From Nitrosococcus wardiae (GTDB lineage Bacteria; Pseudomonadota; Gammaproteobacteria; Nitrosococcales; Nitrosococcaceae), in NCBI RefSeq assembly GCF_004421105.1, contig NZ_CP038033.1, forward strand, positions 577,659 to 641,658: 64,000 nt of DNA, given 5' to 3'. Numbering within the stretch: position 1 is the stretch's first letter; the number at the start of each line of letters is the position of its first letter. Shown piece by piece: positions 35,846 through 44,416 of the stretch. The notes under the pieces were generated by a model. The model saw only the letters and a list, made by a program, of their open reading frames with translations. It ran no database searches and was not told the origin of the DNA. The position numbers and the translations under genes were made by a program.

Positions 35846-36673
35846 ATGCCGGACCGCTACGCTGTTATGGGCAATCCTATCGCCCACAGTAAATCGCCCC
35901 AAATTCATACCGCCTTTGCCCAGCAAACGGAGCAAGATCTAACCTATACCGCAATCCAAGTAGAAAAGGGGAAGCTAAAAGAGGCTATTACTGCCTTTCA
36001 AAACCAAAAGGGTAAAGGATTAAATATTACCATTCCTTTGAAAACTGAAGCCTGGGAACGAGTTGATAATTGCAGCCCTCGAGCCCAGCGCGCCAGGGCA
36101 GTGAATACCCTTACCCTCGCGGAAGATGGCTCACTCCGAGGCGATAACACTGATGGCATAGGACTGGTGCAGGATCTTAAAGAGAATCACGGCGGCCACA
36201 TCAGCGATCAACGGCTCTTACTGCTAGGGGCCGGTGGCGCAGCTGCTGGCGTTATCGAAGCCCTATTGGGCGAAAAACCCGCCCACCTTGTGGTGGTTAA
36301 CCGTACTTCCACCAAGGCCATTGAACTGGCAGCCCGATTTAGCCCATTGGGTACTGTAACCGGCGGCGGCTATGAATTGCTTGCAAGCGGCACCTTTAAT
36401 CTCATCATCAATGCTACTGCCAGTAGCCTTCAAGGGGAACTCCCTCCCCTTCCCCAAGGGATATTGCACCCTGGCGGCTGGGTTTACGACATGATGTATG
36501 GCAATGAGCCTACCGTTTTCATGAGGTGGGGCCAAACTCAAGGAGCGGCGCAAGCCTTGGATGGATTGGGCATGTTAGTGGAACAAGCCGCGGAAGCATT
36601 TTTTATTTGGCGCAAGCTACGGCCTCAAACAGCGCCCGTCATTGCGCAATTAAGACAGGAGATGGCAGGTTAA
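35846..36673 (+). CDS. aroE: Shikimate dehydrogenase (NADP+)
   Basis: Reduces 3-dehydroshikimate to shikimate in aromatic amino-acid synthesis. The 275 residues show the substrate-binding start VMGNPIAHSKSPQIH, the catalytic Lys in GLNITIPLKTEA, the Asp in GDNTDGIGLVQDL and the NADP loop LLLGAGGAAAGVIEAL. GGGGGA precedes ATG 35846. The 3' end faces the 6S RNA gene on the other strand. Confidence 0.95.
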   Translation: MPDRYAVMGNPIAHSKSPQIHTAFAQQTEQDLTYTAIQVEKGKLKEAITAFQNQKGKGLNITIPLKTEAWERVDNCSPRAQRARAVNTLTLAEDGSLRGDNTDGIGLVQDLKENHGGHISDQRLLLLGAGGAAAGVIEALLGEKPAHLVVVNRTSTKAIELAARFSPLGTVTGGGYELLASGTFNLIINATASSLQGELPPLPQGILHPGGWVYDMMYGNEPTVFMRWGQTQGAAQALDGLGMLVEQAAEAFFIWRKLRPQTAPVIAQLRQEMAG

Positions 36674-36852
36674 AACCCCGCGGTGCCGCTGTGAATATCG
36701 CTCTTGAACCGAAAAGTTCAAGTGGGAGCTCCGCGTGATACCGTAGGCTTTCCACTACTTGGCGGACATGCACATTGGTATCATCGAATCCTGCCCCCTA
36801 GCGAGTAGTATAGGCTCAAGTAGTATCCAATCCACTGGCGTACACCGCAGGG
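36673..36852 (-). ncRNA. ssrS: 6S RNA
   Basis: A roughly 180-nt RNA downstream of zapA, the usual location of ssrS. The ends pair: CCCTGCGGTG (36852-36843) with CACCGCGGGG (36685-36676). Inside this, GTGGAT pairs with ATTCAC, followed by an open region (the central bubble). A small 3' hairpin CTTGAAC/GTTCAAG (36722-36703) is nearly identical in form to that of E. coli 6S RNA. The 3' end runs into TTTTA. 6S RNA mimics an open promoter and sequesters sigma-70 RNA polymerase in stationary phase. Exact ends are estimates. Confidence 0.85.
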
Positions 36853-36858
36853 ACTCTT

Positions 36859-36864
36859 ATTGTA
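36859..36864 (-). promoter_or_regulatory. -10 box of the 6S RNA promoter
   Basis: TACAAT on the minus strand, 7 bases before the predicted first base (36852). The -35 at the expected spacing is weak. Confidence 0.5.
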
Positions 36865-36896
36865 CTCTAATTTGTCACAGAATCCAGCCGCCTGTT

Positions 36897-37208
36897 TTAT
36901 GGATCAACCTGACGACACTCTTCCAGTGCTGCCTCAACCTTATGTCGAAGCGTTTCAATTCGTTTGCTTAACTCGCGCTCCTCTTCCTTCCGGCTTTGCT
37001 CCTTAAGCAACTCATGGGTGATGTTTAAAGCCGTCATTACCGCTACCCGTTCTACACCGATAATTTTACCGCTCGCTTTGATTTCCTCCATCTTCTTGTT
37101 AAGGTAACGGGCTGCTGTTAATAGCGCTTCTTCTTCATCAGGTGGACAGGCCACCCGATATTCTTTACCCAATATATGCAACACTACCGGCTGGGCTTCA
37201 TCATTCAT
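36897..37208 (-). CDS. zapA: Cell division protein ZapA
   Basis: Binds FtsZ and promotes bundling of protofilaments at the division site. The 103 residues have the N-terminal beta-rich domain (VVLHILGKEYRVACP, then EEALLTAARYLNKKM) and a C-terminal coiled coil (about 65-100) for dimerisation. The start overlaps the stop of the small coiled-coil gene upstream (ATGA), and 6S RNA follows. Confidence 0.93.
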   Translation of the reverse strand: MNDEAQPVVLHILGKEYRVACPPDEEEALLTAARYLNKKMEEIKASGKIIGVERVAVMTALNITHELLKEQSRKEEERELSKRIETLRHKVEAALEECRQVDP

Positions 37209-37414
37209 GATGCCTGCTCCATAGACTTTAGGCGTGTAATCATCGCCTCGACCCGACTTCGCGCAAGCTCAGTTTGTTCAATAAGCTTCGCCCGCTCAGA
37301 AGTGAGCTCAGCGTTCTGACCACGCAAAGCTTGGTTTTCTTCCCTTAGGCAATTGCACAGCTCGATCAACTCATCGATCCGCCGCTCTAATTGTTTAACC
37401 GTATTCTCTACCAT
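37205..37414 (-). CDS. Small coiled-coil protein (TIGR02449 type) upstream of zapA
   Basis: A 69-residue, almost entirely helical protein with heptad spacing of hydrophobics (VKQLERRIDELIELCNCLRE, then LTSERAKLIEQTELA). It matches in size and place the TIGR02449 proteins found directly before zapA in many gammaproteobacteria. Those are ZapB-like in appearance, so a role in the division ring is plausible but not shown. ATG 37414 is chosen; the longer frame to 37489 lacks a ribosome-binding site. Translational coupling to zapA is likely. Confidence 0.85.
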   Translation of the reverse strand: MVENTVKQLERRIDELIELCNCLREENQALRGQNAELTSERAKLIEQTELARSRVEAMITRLKSMEQAS

Positions 37415-37548
37415 GCTTGGTAGCCTCTTGTTTTTACCCAATATAGAGTGGCAGCAAAGGCGGGTCAACGGCAGTAGCCGAATTGGCACAAAGGTACCTT
37501 AAAGTTATCATTAATGTTACGATGAATATTATCCTTTAGCATTAAAAA

Positions 37549-38085
37549 ATGGCTGAAATTTATTCTCATCTTTTAGAAGCTCTCTGCAATATTGAGACGT
37601 GGGCAAATCCCTATGAAATTCACGGGTCTTTGTGCGGTTTTCTTTGTGCCCGACAAAAACAAACCGCTGAGGCCTGGATAGAGGAAATCGCCCCCCAGGC
37701 CAGCCGCGACGATAAAGAAAAGCTGGCGGCTCTATTTGAATTTACTGAGCAGCAACTTAACAGCCCCGATTTGAATGTGCGCCTCTTACTCCCTGATGAT
37801 AGCGCCCCCCTTAGTGAAAGAACCGAGGCCCTTGCCAGCTGGTCTCGGGGGCTCCTGTACGGCTTAGGCATTGGTGGCTTAGAGAAAGAGGCTGCCCTGG
37901 ATGACGATACCCAGGAATTCCTAACAGATGTCGCAAAGATTGCGAAAGCGGCCCATTATACCAACACTGACACCCATGAGGATGAAGTTGCCTATAGTGA
38001 TCTCGTTGAATATCTCCGTATGGGGCTATTGTTGGTATACGAAGACCTCCACCCCAGCGAGAGAGGTTCACCCCCCAAAAACTAA
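37549..38085 (+). CDS. ygfB: UPF0149 family protein YgfB
   Basis: A 178-residue helical protein of the YgfB/YecA family. The signature IHGSLCGFLCA near the start and WSRGLLYGLGIGGLEK in the middle, followed by an acidic C-terminal half, are typical. It has no zinc/SEC-C tail, unlike YecA. Homologues in this position head the operon with pepP-ubiH-ubiI. A regulatory role has been reported in Pseudomonas, but I cannot infer one here. Confidence 0.9.
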   Translation: MAEIYSHLLEALCNIETWANPYEIHGSLCGFLCARQKQTAEAWIEEIAPQASRDDKEKLAALFEFTEQQLNSPDLNVRLLLPDDSAPLSERTEALASWSRGLLYGLGIGGLEKEAALDDDTQEFLTDVAKIAKAAHYTNTDTHEDEVAYSDLVEYLRMGLLLVYEDLHPSERGSPPKN

Positions 38086-38109
38086 CTTTAAGGCATCACA
38101 CCTTAACTT

Positions 38110-39441
38110 ATGGAATCCAAAGAATTCGCGCGCCGACGTAAACAATTATTACAAATGATGGGGGAAGACAGCATTGCTATCCTGCCTACAGCGAGCACTT
38201 ACCCCCGTAACCGCGATGTGACCTTTCCCTTTCGTGCCGATAGCAATTTTTACTACTTAACGGGTTTCCCCGAACCTGAGGCAGTGGCCGTCCTTGTCCC
38301 TGGCCGTAGCCATGGGGAATATCTCTTGTTTTGCCGGGAGCAGGATCCGGAAAAAGAGGTCTGGGAGGGACGCCGTGCCGGCACTAACGGCGCTTGCAAA
38401 AATTATGGCGCTGATGACGCCTTCCCCATTACCGATATTGATGACATTCTTCCTGGGTTAATGGAAGATAAAGCCCGAGTTTACTATGCCATGGGCTATT
38501 ATCCCGCCTTTGACCAACGTATGGTGGGGTGGGTTAACTTGATCCGGCAGGCATCTCGCGCTGGCAAACGTCCGCCAGGAGAGTTCATTGCGCTGGATCA
38601 TCTGCTTTATGAAATGCGTCTTATCAAAAGCGCACAAGAAATCAAAACCCTGCGTGAAGCTATCCGGATTTCGGCCGAAGCGCATATCCGGGCCATGCAG
38701 CTCTGCCACCCTAGCATGATGGAATACCAAATAGAGGCGGAATACCTTCACCATTTCGTTAGCCAGGGTTGCCGAGCCCCGGCCTACCCCCCTATCGTAG
38801 GCGGCGGTGGCAATGGTTGTGTCCTCCACTACACTGACAATAACGCCCGCCTCAGGAGAGGGGATTTGCTTTTGGTGGACGCCGGTGCCGAGTATGACTA
38901 TTATGCGGCGGACATTACCCGGACATTTCCCACCAGCGGCCGCTTTTCCCCCACCCAAAAAGCAATTTATGAGCTGGTCCTGGAAGCGCAACTGGCAGCT
39001 ATCGCTGAGATCCGCCCCGGCAATCACTGGAACGAACCCCACGAAGCGGCAGTGCGAGTACTAACAGAGGGTCTGGTGGCCCTCGGCCTACTCAAAGGAC
39101 GGGTGAGCACTTTGATTAAAAAAGAACATTACCGCCGCTTTTATATGCATCGTACAGGGCACTGGCTTGGTATGGATGTCCATGACGTCGGGGATTATAA
39201 AGTCGACGGCGAATGGCGGGTTTTTGAACCTGGCATGACCCTGACCGTAGAACCGGGATTGTATATCCCTGCCAATAGTCAGAGAGTAGCCAAAAAATGG
39301 TGGAATATCGGGATCAGGATTGAGGATGATGTGCTTGTGACCAAAGAGGGCGGTGAAGTCCTAAGTGCAGCAGTCCCTAAAACTGTAGCCGAGGTTGAGG
39401 CCCTGATGGCTTCCTCACAGATACGGGTACCCACACAATGA
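38110..39441 (+). CDS. pepP: Xaa-Pro aminopeptidase
   Basis: A dinuclear manganese metallopeptidase that removes N-terminal residues preceding proline. The 443 residues have the N-terminal creatinase-like domain (RDVTFPFRADSNFYYLTGFP) and a pita-bread catalytic domain. The metal ligands are the Asp pair in LLLVDAGAEYDYYAADITRT, His in MHRTGHWLGMDVHDVG, and Glu in LTVEPGLYIP and GIRIEDDVLVT. The stop overlaps the ubiH start (ATGA). Confidence 0.96.
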   Translation: MESKEFARRRKQLLQMMGEDSIAILPTASTYPRNRDVTFPFRADSNFYYLTGFPEPEAVAVLVPGRSHGEYLLFCREQDPEKEVWEGRRAGTNGACKNYGADDAFPITDIDDILPGLMEDKARVYYAMGYYPAFDQRMVGWVNLIRQASRAGKRPPGEFIALDHLLYEMRLIKSAQEIKTLREAIRISAEAHIRAMQLCHPSMMEYQIEAEYLHHFVSQGCRAPAYPPIVGGGGNGCVLHYTDNNARLRRGDLLLVDAGAEYDYYAADITRTFPTSGRFSPTQKAIYELVLEAQLAAIAEIRPGNHWNEPHEAAVRVLTEGLVALGLLKGRVSTLIKKEHYRRFYMHRTGHWLGMDVHDVGDYKVDGEWRVFEPGMTLTVEPGLYIPANSQRVAKKWWNIGIRIEDDVLVTKEGGEVLSAAVPKTVAEVEALMASSQIRVPTQ

Positions 39442-40664
39442 CCCTGCCTGCCGACTATGATTTACTTATTGTTGGGGGTGGCCTTATTGGCAGCAGCTTG
39501 GCCTTAGCCTTGGCCTCCCAACCCTTACGCATTGGTATTATCGAAGCGGTCCCCCCAAACACTCAAGAACAACCCAGCTTCGATTCCCGGGCCATTGCTT
39601 TAGCCTTCGGCTCCCGCCGTATTTTTGAGGGCATAGGCTGCTGGTCCGCCATTGCCCCTGATACGACCCCCATCCGCCATATCCATGTCTCCGATCGGGG
39701 CCACTTTGGGGTCACTCGCTTAGATGCTTCCCAGGCTTCCCTGCCTGCATTAGGCTATGTGGTAGAGGTACGTATTCTGGGTCAAATTGTCTATCAAAGA
39801 CTTCAAGACTTTCCCCAGATTGAGCTTATTTGCCCCGCCAAGGTCGTCAACATCGCCTCTGAGGCAACCAAGACCCACGTACAAATTGCCTCCCATGACC
39901 ATATCCGCACCCTCTCCACCCGTTTGCTCGTGGCTGCCGATGGAGGACACTCCCTCGTGCGGCAATTACTGCAAATTCCGACCCAAAAGAGAGACTATGG
40001 GCAAACAGCCATTATCGCCAATGTAGCCACCGAGCGCCCTCACCAATACCGGGCTTTCGAACGCTTCACCGATACCGGTCCCTTGGCACTACTGCCCCTG
40101 GATGAGAAACGATGCAATCTGGTCTGGACAGTGAAAAATATTCAAGCCCCTTATCTCACCGCCGTGGACAAGGAAACCTTTCTTGCTCGCCTGCAGCAGC
40201 GCTTCGGCCAGCGTCTGGGTCGTTTTACCCGGATTGGTAAACGCCATGCCTACCCTCTTCAATTGCTTCGAGCGCAACAACAAGTTGCACCCCGGACAGT
40301 GCTCATTGGTAATGCTGCCCACAACCTCCACCCGGTTGCCGGGCAAGGCTTTAATCTGGGCCTCCGGGATGTGGCCGTTTTAGCGCAGACTCTTGCCGAT
40401 GCCCAAAAGGCCGGCCACGATCTTGGGGCGCCAGAGACTTTATCCATTTACGCCCAATGGCGCCAAGGGGATCAACATCTAGTGACTGGATTGACGGATA
40501 CCCTCGTACGTCTATTTTCCAATGATTATCCTTTGCTCGGCCCAGCCCGAGGCTTAGGTCTGGCAGCTTTAGATTTATTTCCTCCCCTCAAGCAGCAGTT
40601 TATGCGTCAAACCATGGGACTTGCAGGACGGCAGTCTCGACTGGCCCGGGGATTAGCACTATGA
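39438..40664 (+). CDS. ubiH: 2-octaprenyl-6-methoxyphenol hydroxylase
   Basis: A FAD-dependent monooxygenase of the UbiH/UbiI/COQ6 family acting on the aromatic ring in ubiquinone synthesis. The 408 residues carry the N-terminal FAD motif DLLIVGGGLIGSSLALALAS, the middle motif LVAADGGHSLVRQLL and the C-terminal flavin site LIGNAAHNLHPVAGQGFNLG. Its first position after pepP, as in E. coli, supports UbiH. The start overlaps the pepP stop and its stop overlaps the next hydroxylase gene. Confidence 0.92.
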   Translation: MTLPADYDLLIVGGGLIGSSLALALASQPLRIGIIEAVPPNTQEQPSFDSRAIALAFGSRRIFEGIGCWSAIAPDTTPIRHIHVSDRGHFGVTRLDASQASLPALGYVVEVRILGQIVYQRLQDFPQIELICPAKVVNIASEATKTHVQIASHDHIRTLSTRLLVAADGGHSLVRQLLQIPTQKRDYGQTAIIANVATERPHQYRAFERFTDTGPLALLPLDEKRCNLVWTVKNIQAPYLTAVDKETFLARLQQRFGQRLGRFTRIGKRHAYPLQLLRAQQQVAPRTVLIGNAAHNLHPVAGQGFNLGLRDVAVLAQTLADAQKAGHDLGAPETLSIYAQWRQGDQHLVTGLTDTLVRLFSNDYPLLGPARGLGLAALDLFPPLKQQFMRQTMGLAGRQSRLARGLAL

Positions 40665-41917
40665 CCTCACCTCATTCCCCCTATGATGTTCTCATCGTCG
40701 GTGCCGGCATGACGGGCTCTTGCTTGGCGTTAGCGCTAGGACAATCCCCCAAACTCCGAATTGCCCTGGTAGAAGCCAATCCGCCTAATCTAGAGGACGT
40801 TCCTCCAGATACTTATGATCTTCGGGTCAGTGCCATTACCCGTGCCTCTGAAAATATTTTTAAAAACTTGGGGACCTGGCAAGAAATAGCGGCGCAACGC
40901 ATCAGCCCTTTTCGGGAAATGCACGTATGGGACGGAACAGGCGCCGGAGAAATCCATTTTGACAGTGCTGAGATCGGGGAACCCTGCTTAGGGCATATCA
41001 TTGAAAATCGAGTGATTCAAGGGGCGCTCCTAAAGCAATGTGAGGGTTTGGATAATATCGACCTGTATGCTCCTGCTCACCCTAGCGGAATAATCCAAGA
41101 CGATCGCAAAATTTACCTGCAACTGGAAGGAGGCCATTGCCTAGAAGCACGCTTGCTCATTGGCGCAGACGGGGCCAATTCCAAGATAAGACAGTGGATG
41201 GGCATTAGCAGCCGGGGTTGGGATTATCAGCAAAAAGGGGTAGTCGCCACAGTGCAGACTGAAAAACCCCATCAGGAAACGGCATGGCAATGTTTTCTTC
41301 CCCAGGGGCCGCTGGCCTTTTTGCCCTTAGACGATCCCTATCATTGCTCCATCGTCTGGAGCACTACACCCGATGAGGCTTCCGACTTGTTGGCCTTAGG
41401 GGAACAGGAATTTGCTACGGCACTCGCTGCTGCTTTTGAGTATCGTTTAGGGGCCATCCAAGCAGTGAGCCCTCGGGCCGCTTTCCCCTTACGACTGCGG
41501 CATGCGGAAACTTATACCAAGCCCCGGTTGGCCCTGGTTGGCGATGCTGCCCACACTATTCACCCGCTAGCTGGACAAGGCGTTAACTTAGGCTTACTCG
41601 ATGCCACTGTTCTAGCTGAAGTATTAATGACTGCCAAAAAGCGCAAGAAGGACCTGGGCGCCCTTGCCACCTTACGGCGCTTTGAACGGTGGCGGAAAGG
41701 AGATAACTTTGCCACCCAACTGGTTATGGATGGTTTTAAACGTCTTTTTGGTAATACCCTATTTCCAGTTCGACTCATTCGCAACCTTGGCCTGACAGCC
41801 ACTGATGCTGCAACTCCCATCAAATGCTTAATTATGCGCCGGGCCTCTGGTTTAACGGGAGACTTACCCCTGATTGCTAAGCCAAAATCGATTGATCCTG
41901 GAGAGTATGCAGGCTAA
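40661..41917 (+). CDS. ubiI: UbiH/UbiF/VisC/COQ6-type FAD hydroxylase, probably UbiI (ring C5 hydroxylation)
   Basis: The second paralogous FAD monooxygenase of the operon, 418 residues. The FAD motif VLIVGAGMTGSCLALALGQ, the middle DGANSKIRQWM and the flavin site LVGDAAHTIHPLAGQGVNLG are intact. In E. coli the gene in this position (formerly visC) catalyses the C5 hydroxylation of the ubiquinone precursor. Regioselectivity cannot be read from the sequence, so the name rests on synteny. The stop overlaps the convergent rhlB end by 4 bases. Confidence 0.87.
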   Translation: MTSPHSPYDVLIVGAGMTGSCLALALGQSPKLRIALVEANPPNLEDVPPDTYDLRVSAITRASENIFKNLGTWQEIAAQRISPFREMHVWDGTGAGEIHFDSAEIGEPCLGHIIENRVIQGALLKQCEGLDNIDLYAPAHPSGIIQDDRKIYLQLEGGHCLEARLLIGADGANSKIRQWMGISSRGWDYQQKGVVATVQTEKPHQETAWQCFLPQGPLAFLPLDDPYHCSIVWSTTPDEASDLLALGEQEFATALAAAFEYRLGAIQAVSPRAAFPLRLRHAETYTKPRLALVGDAAHTIHPLAGQGVNLGLLDATVLAEVLMTAKKRKKDLGALATLRRFERWRKGDNFATQLVMDGFKRLFGNTLFPVRLIRNLGLTATDAATPIKCLIMRRASGLTGDLPLIAKPKSIDPGEYAG

Positions 41918-43209
41918 ATGCGATTTCTGCCCGCTAAACGACTTCCTTTCCGGGACCCCCTCTTCTGGCGGGAATGACGTTCCCCCTTTCGAGGATTTTT
42001 ATGGCTCCTAGGGGATAACAATACCGGTTGTTTTGGTGTGGCCAATTCCTCATCGTCTACCGAAAAAGAAGCCAACTTATGGCCAATATATTCCTCAATA
42101 TCAGGCAAGGAAAAGGCGTAATCCTCACAGGCAAAACTTACTGCCGAACCACTCGCTCCAGCGCGCGCAGTACGACCTATGCGATGCACATAGTCCTCCG
42201 GGTCCTGAGGTAAATCATAGTTGAACACATGAGTCACTGTGGGGATATGAAGACCACGTGCCGCCACATCCGTGGCAACCAAAATGGGATAACTTCCCTC
42301 TTGGAATTCCTTGAGCAGGCGCTGACGTTTACTCTGGGGAACATCACCAGAAAGCAAAGCAGCTTTAAAACCATTACCTTCCAAATAACCCCAGACTTGC
42401 TCAGCGACATGCTTAGTATTCACAAATACAATCGCGTGCTGGGGCGCTAGGCGTTTAAGGAGGGCAAGCAATAGAGGAATTTTTTCCTCATTAGCAGGAA
42501 AATAAACTTTTTCTTTAATTTTATCTGCGGTTACCTTCTGCGACTCTGTTTGGACCAAGCGAGGATTGTTCATATGCTCATAAGCCAGTTCCGTCACTCG
42601 CAGGGAAAGGGTGGCCGAGAACAACATCCCAAGTCGTTTATCGGGTGGCGGCAGGCGGCGCAAAATGTAGCGAATGTCCCGAATAAAACCTAGATCAAAC
42701 ATCCGATCGGCCTCGTCTAAAACGACAACTCGGACCTTCTTAAAACCGACTATCTGCTGTTTGTAATAATCAATGAGGCGTCCCGGTGTACCAATCAAGA
42801 TATCACAGCCTTGCTCTAGGAGGCGGCGTTGTTTACGGTAATTAGCTCCACCATAGACCACAATACATCGTAAACCCGTATGCCGGCCGAGTAGTTGGGC
42901 ATCCTTATTTATCTGAATGGCCAATTCACGAGTGGGGGCCAGAATTAGCGCCCGGGGCTGTTGCTGTTGACCTTGTTCGGTATCAGAATTTCTCAACAAG
43001 TATTGCATTGTCGCCAGCAAAAAGGCAGCCGTCTTGCCCGTTCCCGTCTGGGCCTGCCCCGCTATATCCTTGCCGGCCAGTAGTAAAGGCAATGTCAATG
43101 CCTGGATCGGCGTACAAACGGTAAACCCGGCATCCTGAATTCCCTGTACTAGGGGCTTAGCCAGATTTAAGGCGTCAAATGAAATTTCAGAAAAGTGAGG
43201 ATTGGACAT
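41914..43209 (-). CDS. rhlB: ATP-dependent RNA helicase RhlB (DEAD-box)
   Basis: Unwinds structured RNA, in many gammaproteobacteria within the RNA degradosome. The 431 residues have all the DEAD-box motifs: AQTGTGKTAAF, PTRELAIQ, VLDEADRMFD, LFSATL and YVHRIGRTARAG. The segment ACEDYAFSLPDIEEYIGHKL, soon followed by a very basic tail (SRQKRGSRKGSRL), is typical of RhlB. Divergence from trxA matches E. coli and supports the name. The start is ATG 43209; a TTG directly before it is not needed. No clear Shine-Dalgarno is visible; a 14-bp palindrome lies just upstream. Confidence 0.92.
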   Translation of the reverse strand: MSNPHFSEISFDALNLAKPLVQGIQDAGFTVCTPIQALTLPLLLAGKDIAGQAQTGTGKTAAFLLATMQYLLRNSDTEQGQQQQPRALILAPTRELAIQINKDAQLLGRHTGLRCIVVYGGANYRKQRRLLEQGCDILIGTPGRLIDYYKQQIVGFKKVRVVVLDEADRMFDLGFIRDIRYILRRLPPPDKRLGMLFSATLSLRVTELAYEHMNNPRLVQTESQKVTADKIKEKVYFPANEEKIPLLLALLKRLAPQHAIVFVNTKHVAEQVWGYLEGNGFKAALLSGDVPQSKRQRLLKEFQEGSYPILVATDVAARGLHIPTVTHVFNYDLPQDPEDYVHRIGRTARAGASGSAVSFACEDYAFSLPDIEEYIGHKLASFSVDDEELATPKQPVLLSPRSHKNPRKGERHSRQKRGSRKGSRLAGRNRI

Positions 43210-43213
43210 CAAT

Positions 43214-43227
43214 TTTGGGTACCCAAA
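43214..43227. promoter_or_regulatory. Perfect 14-bp palindrome at the rhlB 5' end
   Basis: TTTGGGTACCCAAA lies 5 to 18 bases before the rhlB ATG, where a ribosome-binding site is expected. It could be an operator or a translational control site. No regulator is implied by the sequence. Confidence 0.4.
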
Positions 43228-43358
43228 GACCCGGTTTTATGCTTATAGCTTGAAAATGGGCGTAATTTGCGCTGAAATCGTATATATATATGCATTATTA
43301 TATCTCACTATATAGGGTAACCTATGCGTAAATCGTAAAAGAAGGCAATTCAATTTTA

Positions 43359-43394
43359 TGTAAGAATCTTACAGCAAGAACAATAACGTATAAA
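43359..43394 (+). promoter_or_regulatory. Candidate trxA promoter with palindrome
   Basis: TGTAAGAATCTTACA (43359-43373) is a perfect 7-bp inverted repeat around one central base. A good -10, TATAAA (43389-43394), follows. The spacing from CTTACA to the -10 is 15 bases, short for sigma-70, so an activator or a different -35 may be involved. Confidence 0.4.
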
Positions 43395-43437
43395 ATTTCT
43401 AAGCAGTTTTAATCCAACAGTTGGAGTTATATTTACA

Positions 43438-43764
43438 ATGAGTGATCGCATCATATCAGTAACCGACGCTACCTTTGAGGAAGAAGTGATTAAGTCAGAA
43501 CAGCCTGCGCTTGTAGACTATTGGGCTGAATGGTGTGGCCCCTGTAAAATGGTTGCACCTATTCTGGAAGAGATTGCGAAAGAATATGAAGGCAAACTCA
43601 AAATTTGTAAACTCAACATTGATGAGAATCCTTCAACTCCACCTCGCTACGGAATCCGCGGTATCCCAACTTTGATGTTGTTCAAAAACGGGAATGTAGA
43701 GGCTACAAAGGTTGGCGCCCTGTCAAAATCACAACTGGCAGCCTTTATCGATAGTAATTTATAG
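43438..43764 (+). CDS. trxA: Thioredoxin
   Basis: Small cytoplasmic disulfide reductase, 108 residues, the usual length for Trx1. The active site WCGPC is at residues 32-36, and the cis-proline loop is [13 protein letters not shown]. It donates electrons to ribonucleotide reductase, methionine sulfoxide reductase and others. It diverges from rhlB. rho, the usual next gene in E. coli, is instead about 9 kb away on the other strand. Confidence 0.96.
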   Translation: MSDRIISVTDATFEEEVIKSEQPALVDYWAEWCGPCKMVAPILEEIAKEYEGKLKICKLNIDENPSTPPRYGIRGIPTLMLFKNGNVEATKVGALSKSQLAAFIDSNL

Positions 43765-43835
43765 GTAAATTCTCATGGCAGCGATTATAGCGATTATTTT
43801 AGAAGCCACCGCGACTTAATAAATGAGATAAACTT

Positions 43836-44306
43836 ATGACATTCAGATCCCTTACCGCTGCGATTGTCCTGGCTGTATTCTTTGTCGGCTGTGCTAGTAC
43901 TACAGGGGAAAAAGAGACCATCGGCACGGTTCTTGGCGCCGCAGGCGGGGGTCTTTTAGGATCACAATTTGGTTCAGGAAGCGGACAACTGGCAGCCACA
44001 GCTGCAGGTACCCTGCTGGGCGCCCTAACGGGGAGTAATATTGGTCGCACCATGGACGAGGTTGATCGCATGAAGGCCCGCCAAGCCCTAGAGCAAGCCA
44101 CCCACGCCCCTATTGGAGAAACTATTACTTGGAATAACCCGCCTAGTGGACACCAGGGCTCGGTAACGCCAGTACGTGAGGGGCACTCCAGCTCTGGCAA
44201 TTATTGCCGGGAATTCCAGCAGACAGTGACCATTGGCGGCAGAAGCGATCGGCTCTATGGAACAGCCTGCCGGCAACCGGATGGAAGCTGGAAACTGGTC
44301 CAATAA
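43836..44306 (+). CDS. Glycine-zipper lipoprotein (17-kDa surface antigen / RT0821-Lpp0805 type)
   Basis: A 156-residue exported lipoprotein. The signal peptide ends in a lipobox, VFFVGCAS, so Cys19 is the probable lipidated residue. Residues about 30-75 form a double glycine zipper (GTVLGAAGGGLLGSQFGSG and TLLGALTGSNIGRTMDE). The C-terminal half (NYCREFQQTVTIGGRSDRLY, then ACRQPDGSWKLV) matches the short domain seen in surface antigens of this family. The function is unknown; an outer-membrane location is likely. Confidence 0.85.
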   Translation: MTFRSLTAAIVLAVFFVGCASTTGEKETIGTVLGAAGGGLLGSQFGSGSGQLAATAAGTLLGALTGSNIGRTMDEVDRMKARQALEQATHAPIGETITWNNPPSGHQGSVTPVREGHSSSGNYCREFQQTVTIGGRSDRLYGTACRQPDGSWKLVQ

Positions 44307-44370
44307 GGGCTGAAGTTACCAATTTATTAAGCTTTGTAGCGCATTTTTGCTGCGAATATAGAGAGCATGG

Positions 44371-44402
44371 GTGGCAGGGTTATGAAGTGGCAGGGTTATG
44401 AA
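44371..44402 (+). repeat. Two tandem 16-bp repeats
   Basis: GTGGCAGGGTTATGAA occurs twice back to back (44371-44386 and 44387-44402), just before the ribosome-binding region of the Rap1a-like gene. It is probably a replication-slippage duplication. Confidence 0.75.
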
Positions 44403-44416
44403 TAGGGGGCAAAAGC

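Noticed and set aside
44204-44401. 65-codon frame overlapping the end of the glycine-zipper lipoprotein
   Set aside because: It is mostly a shadow of the lipoprotein gene, and its tail is made from the tandem repeat.
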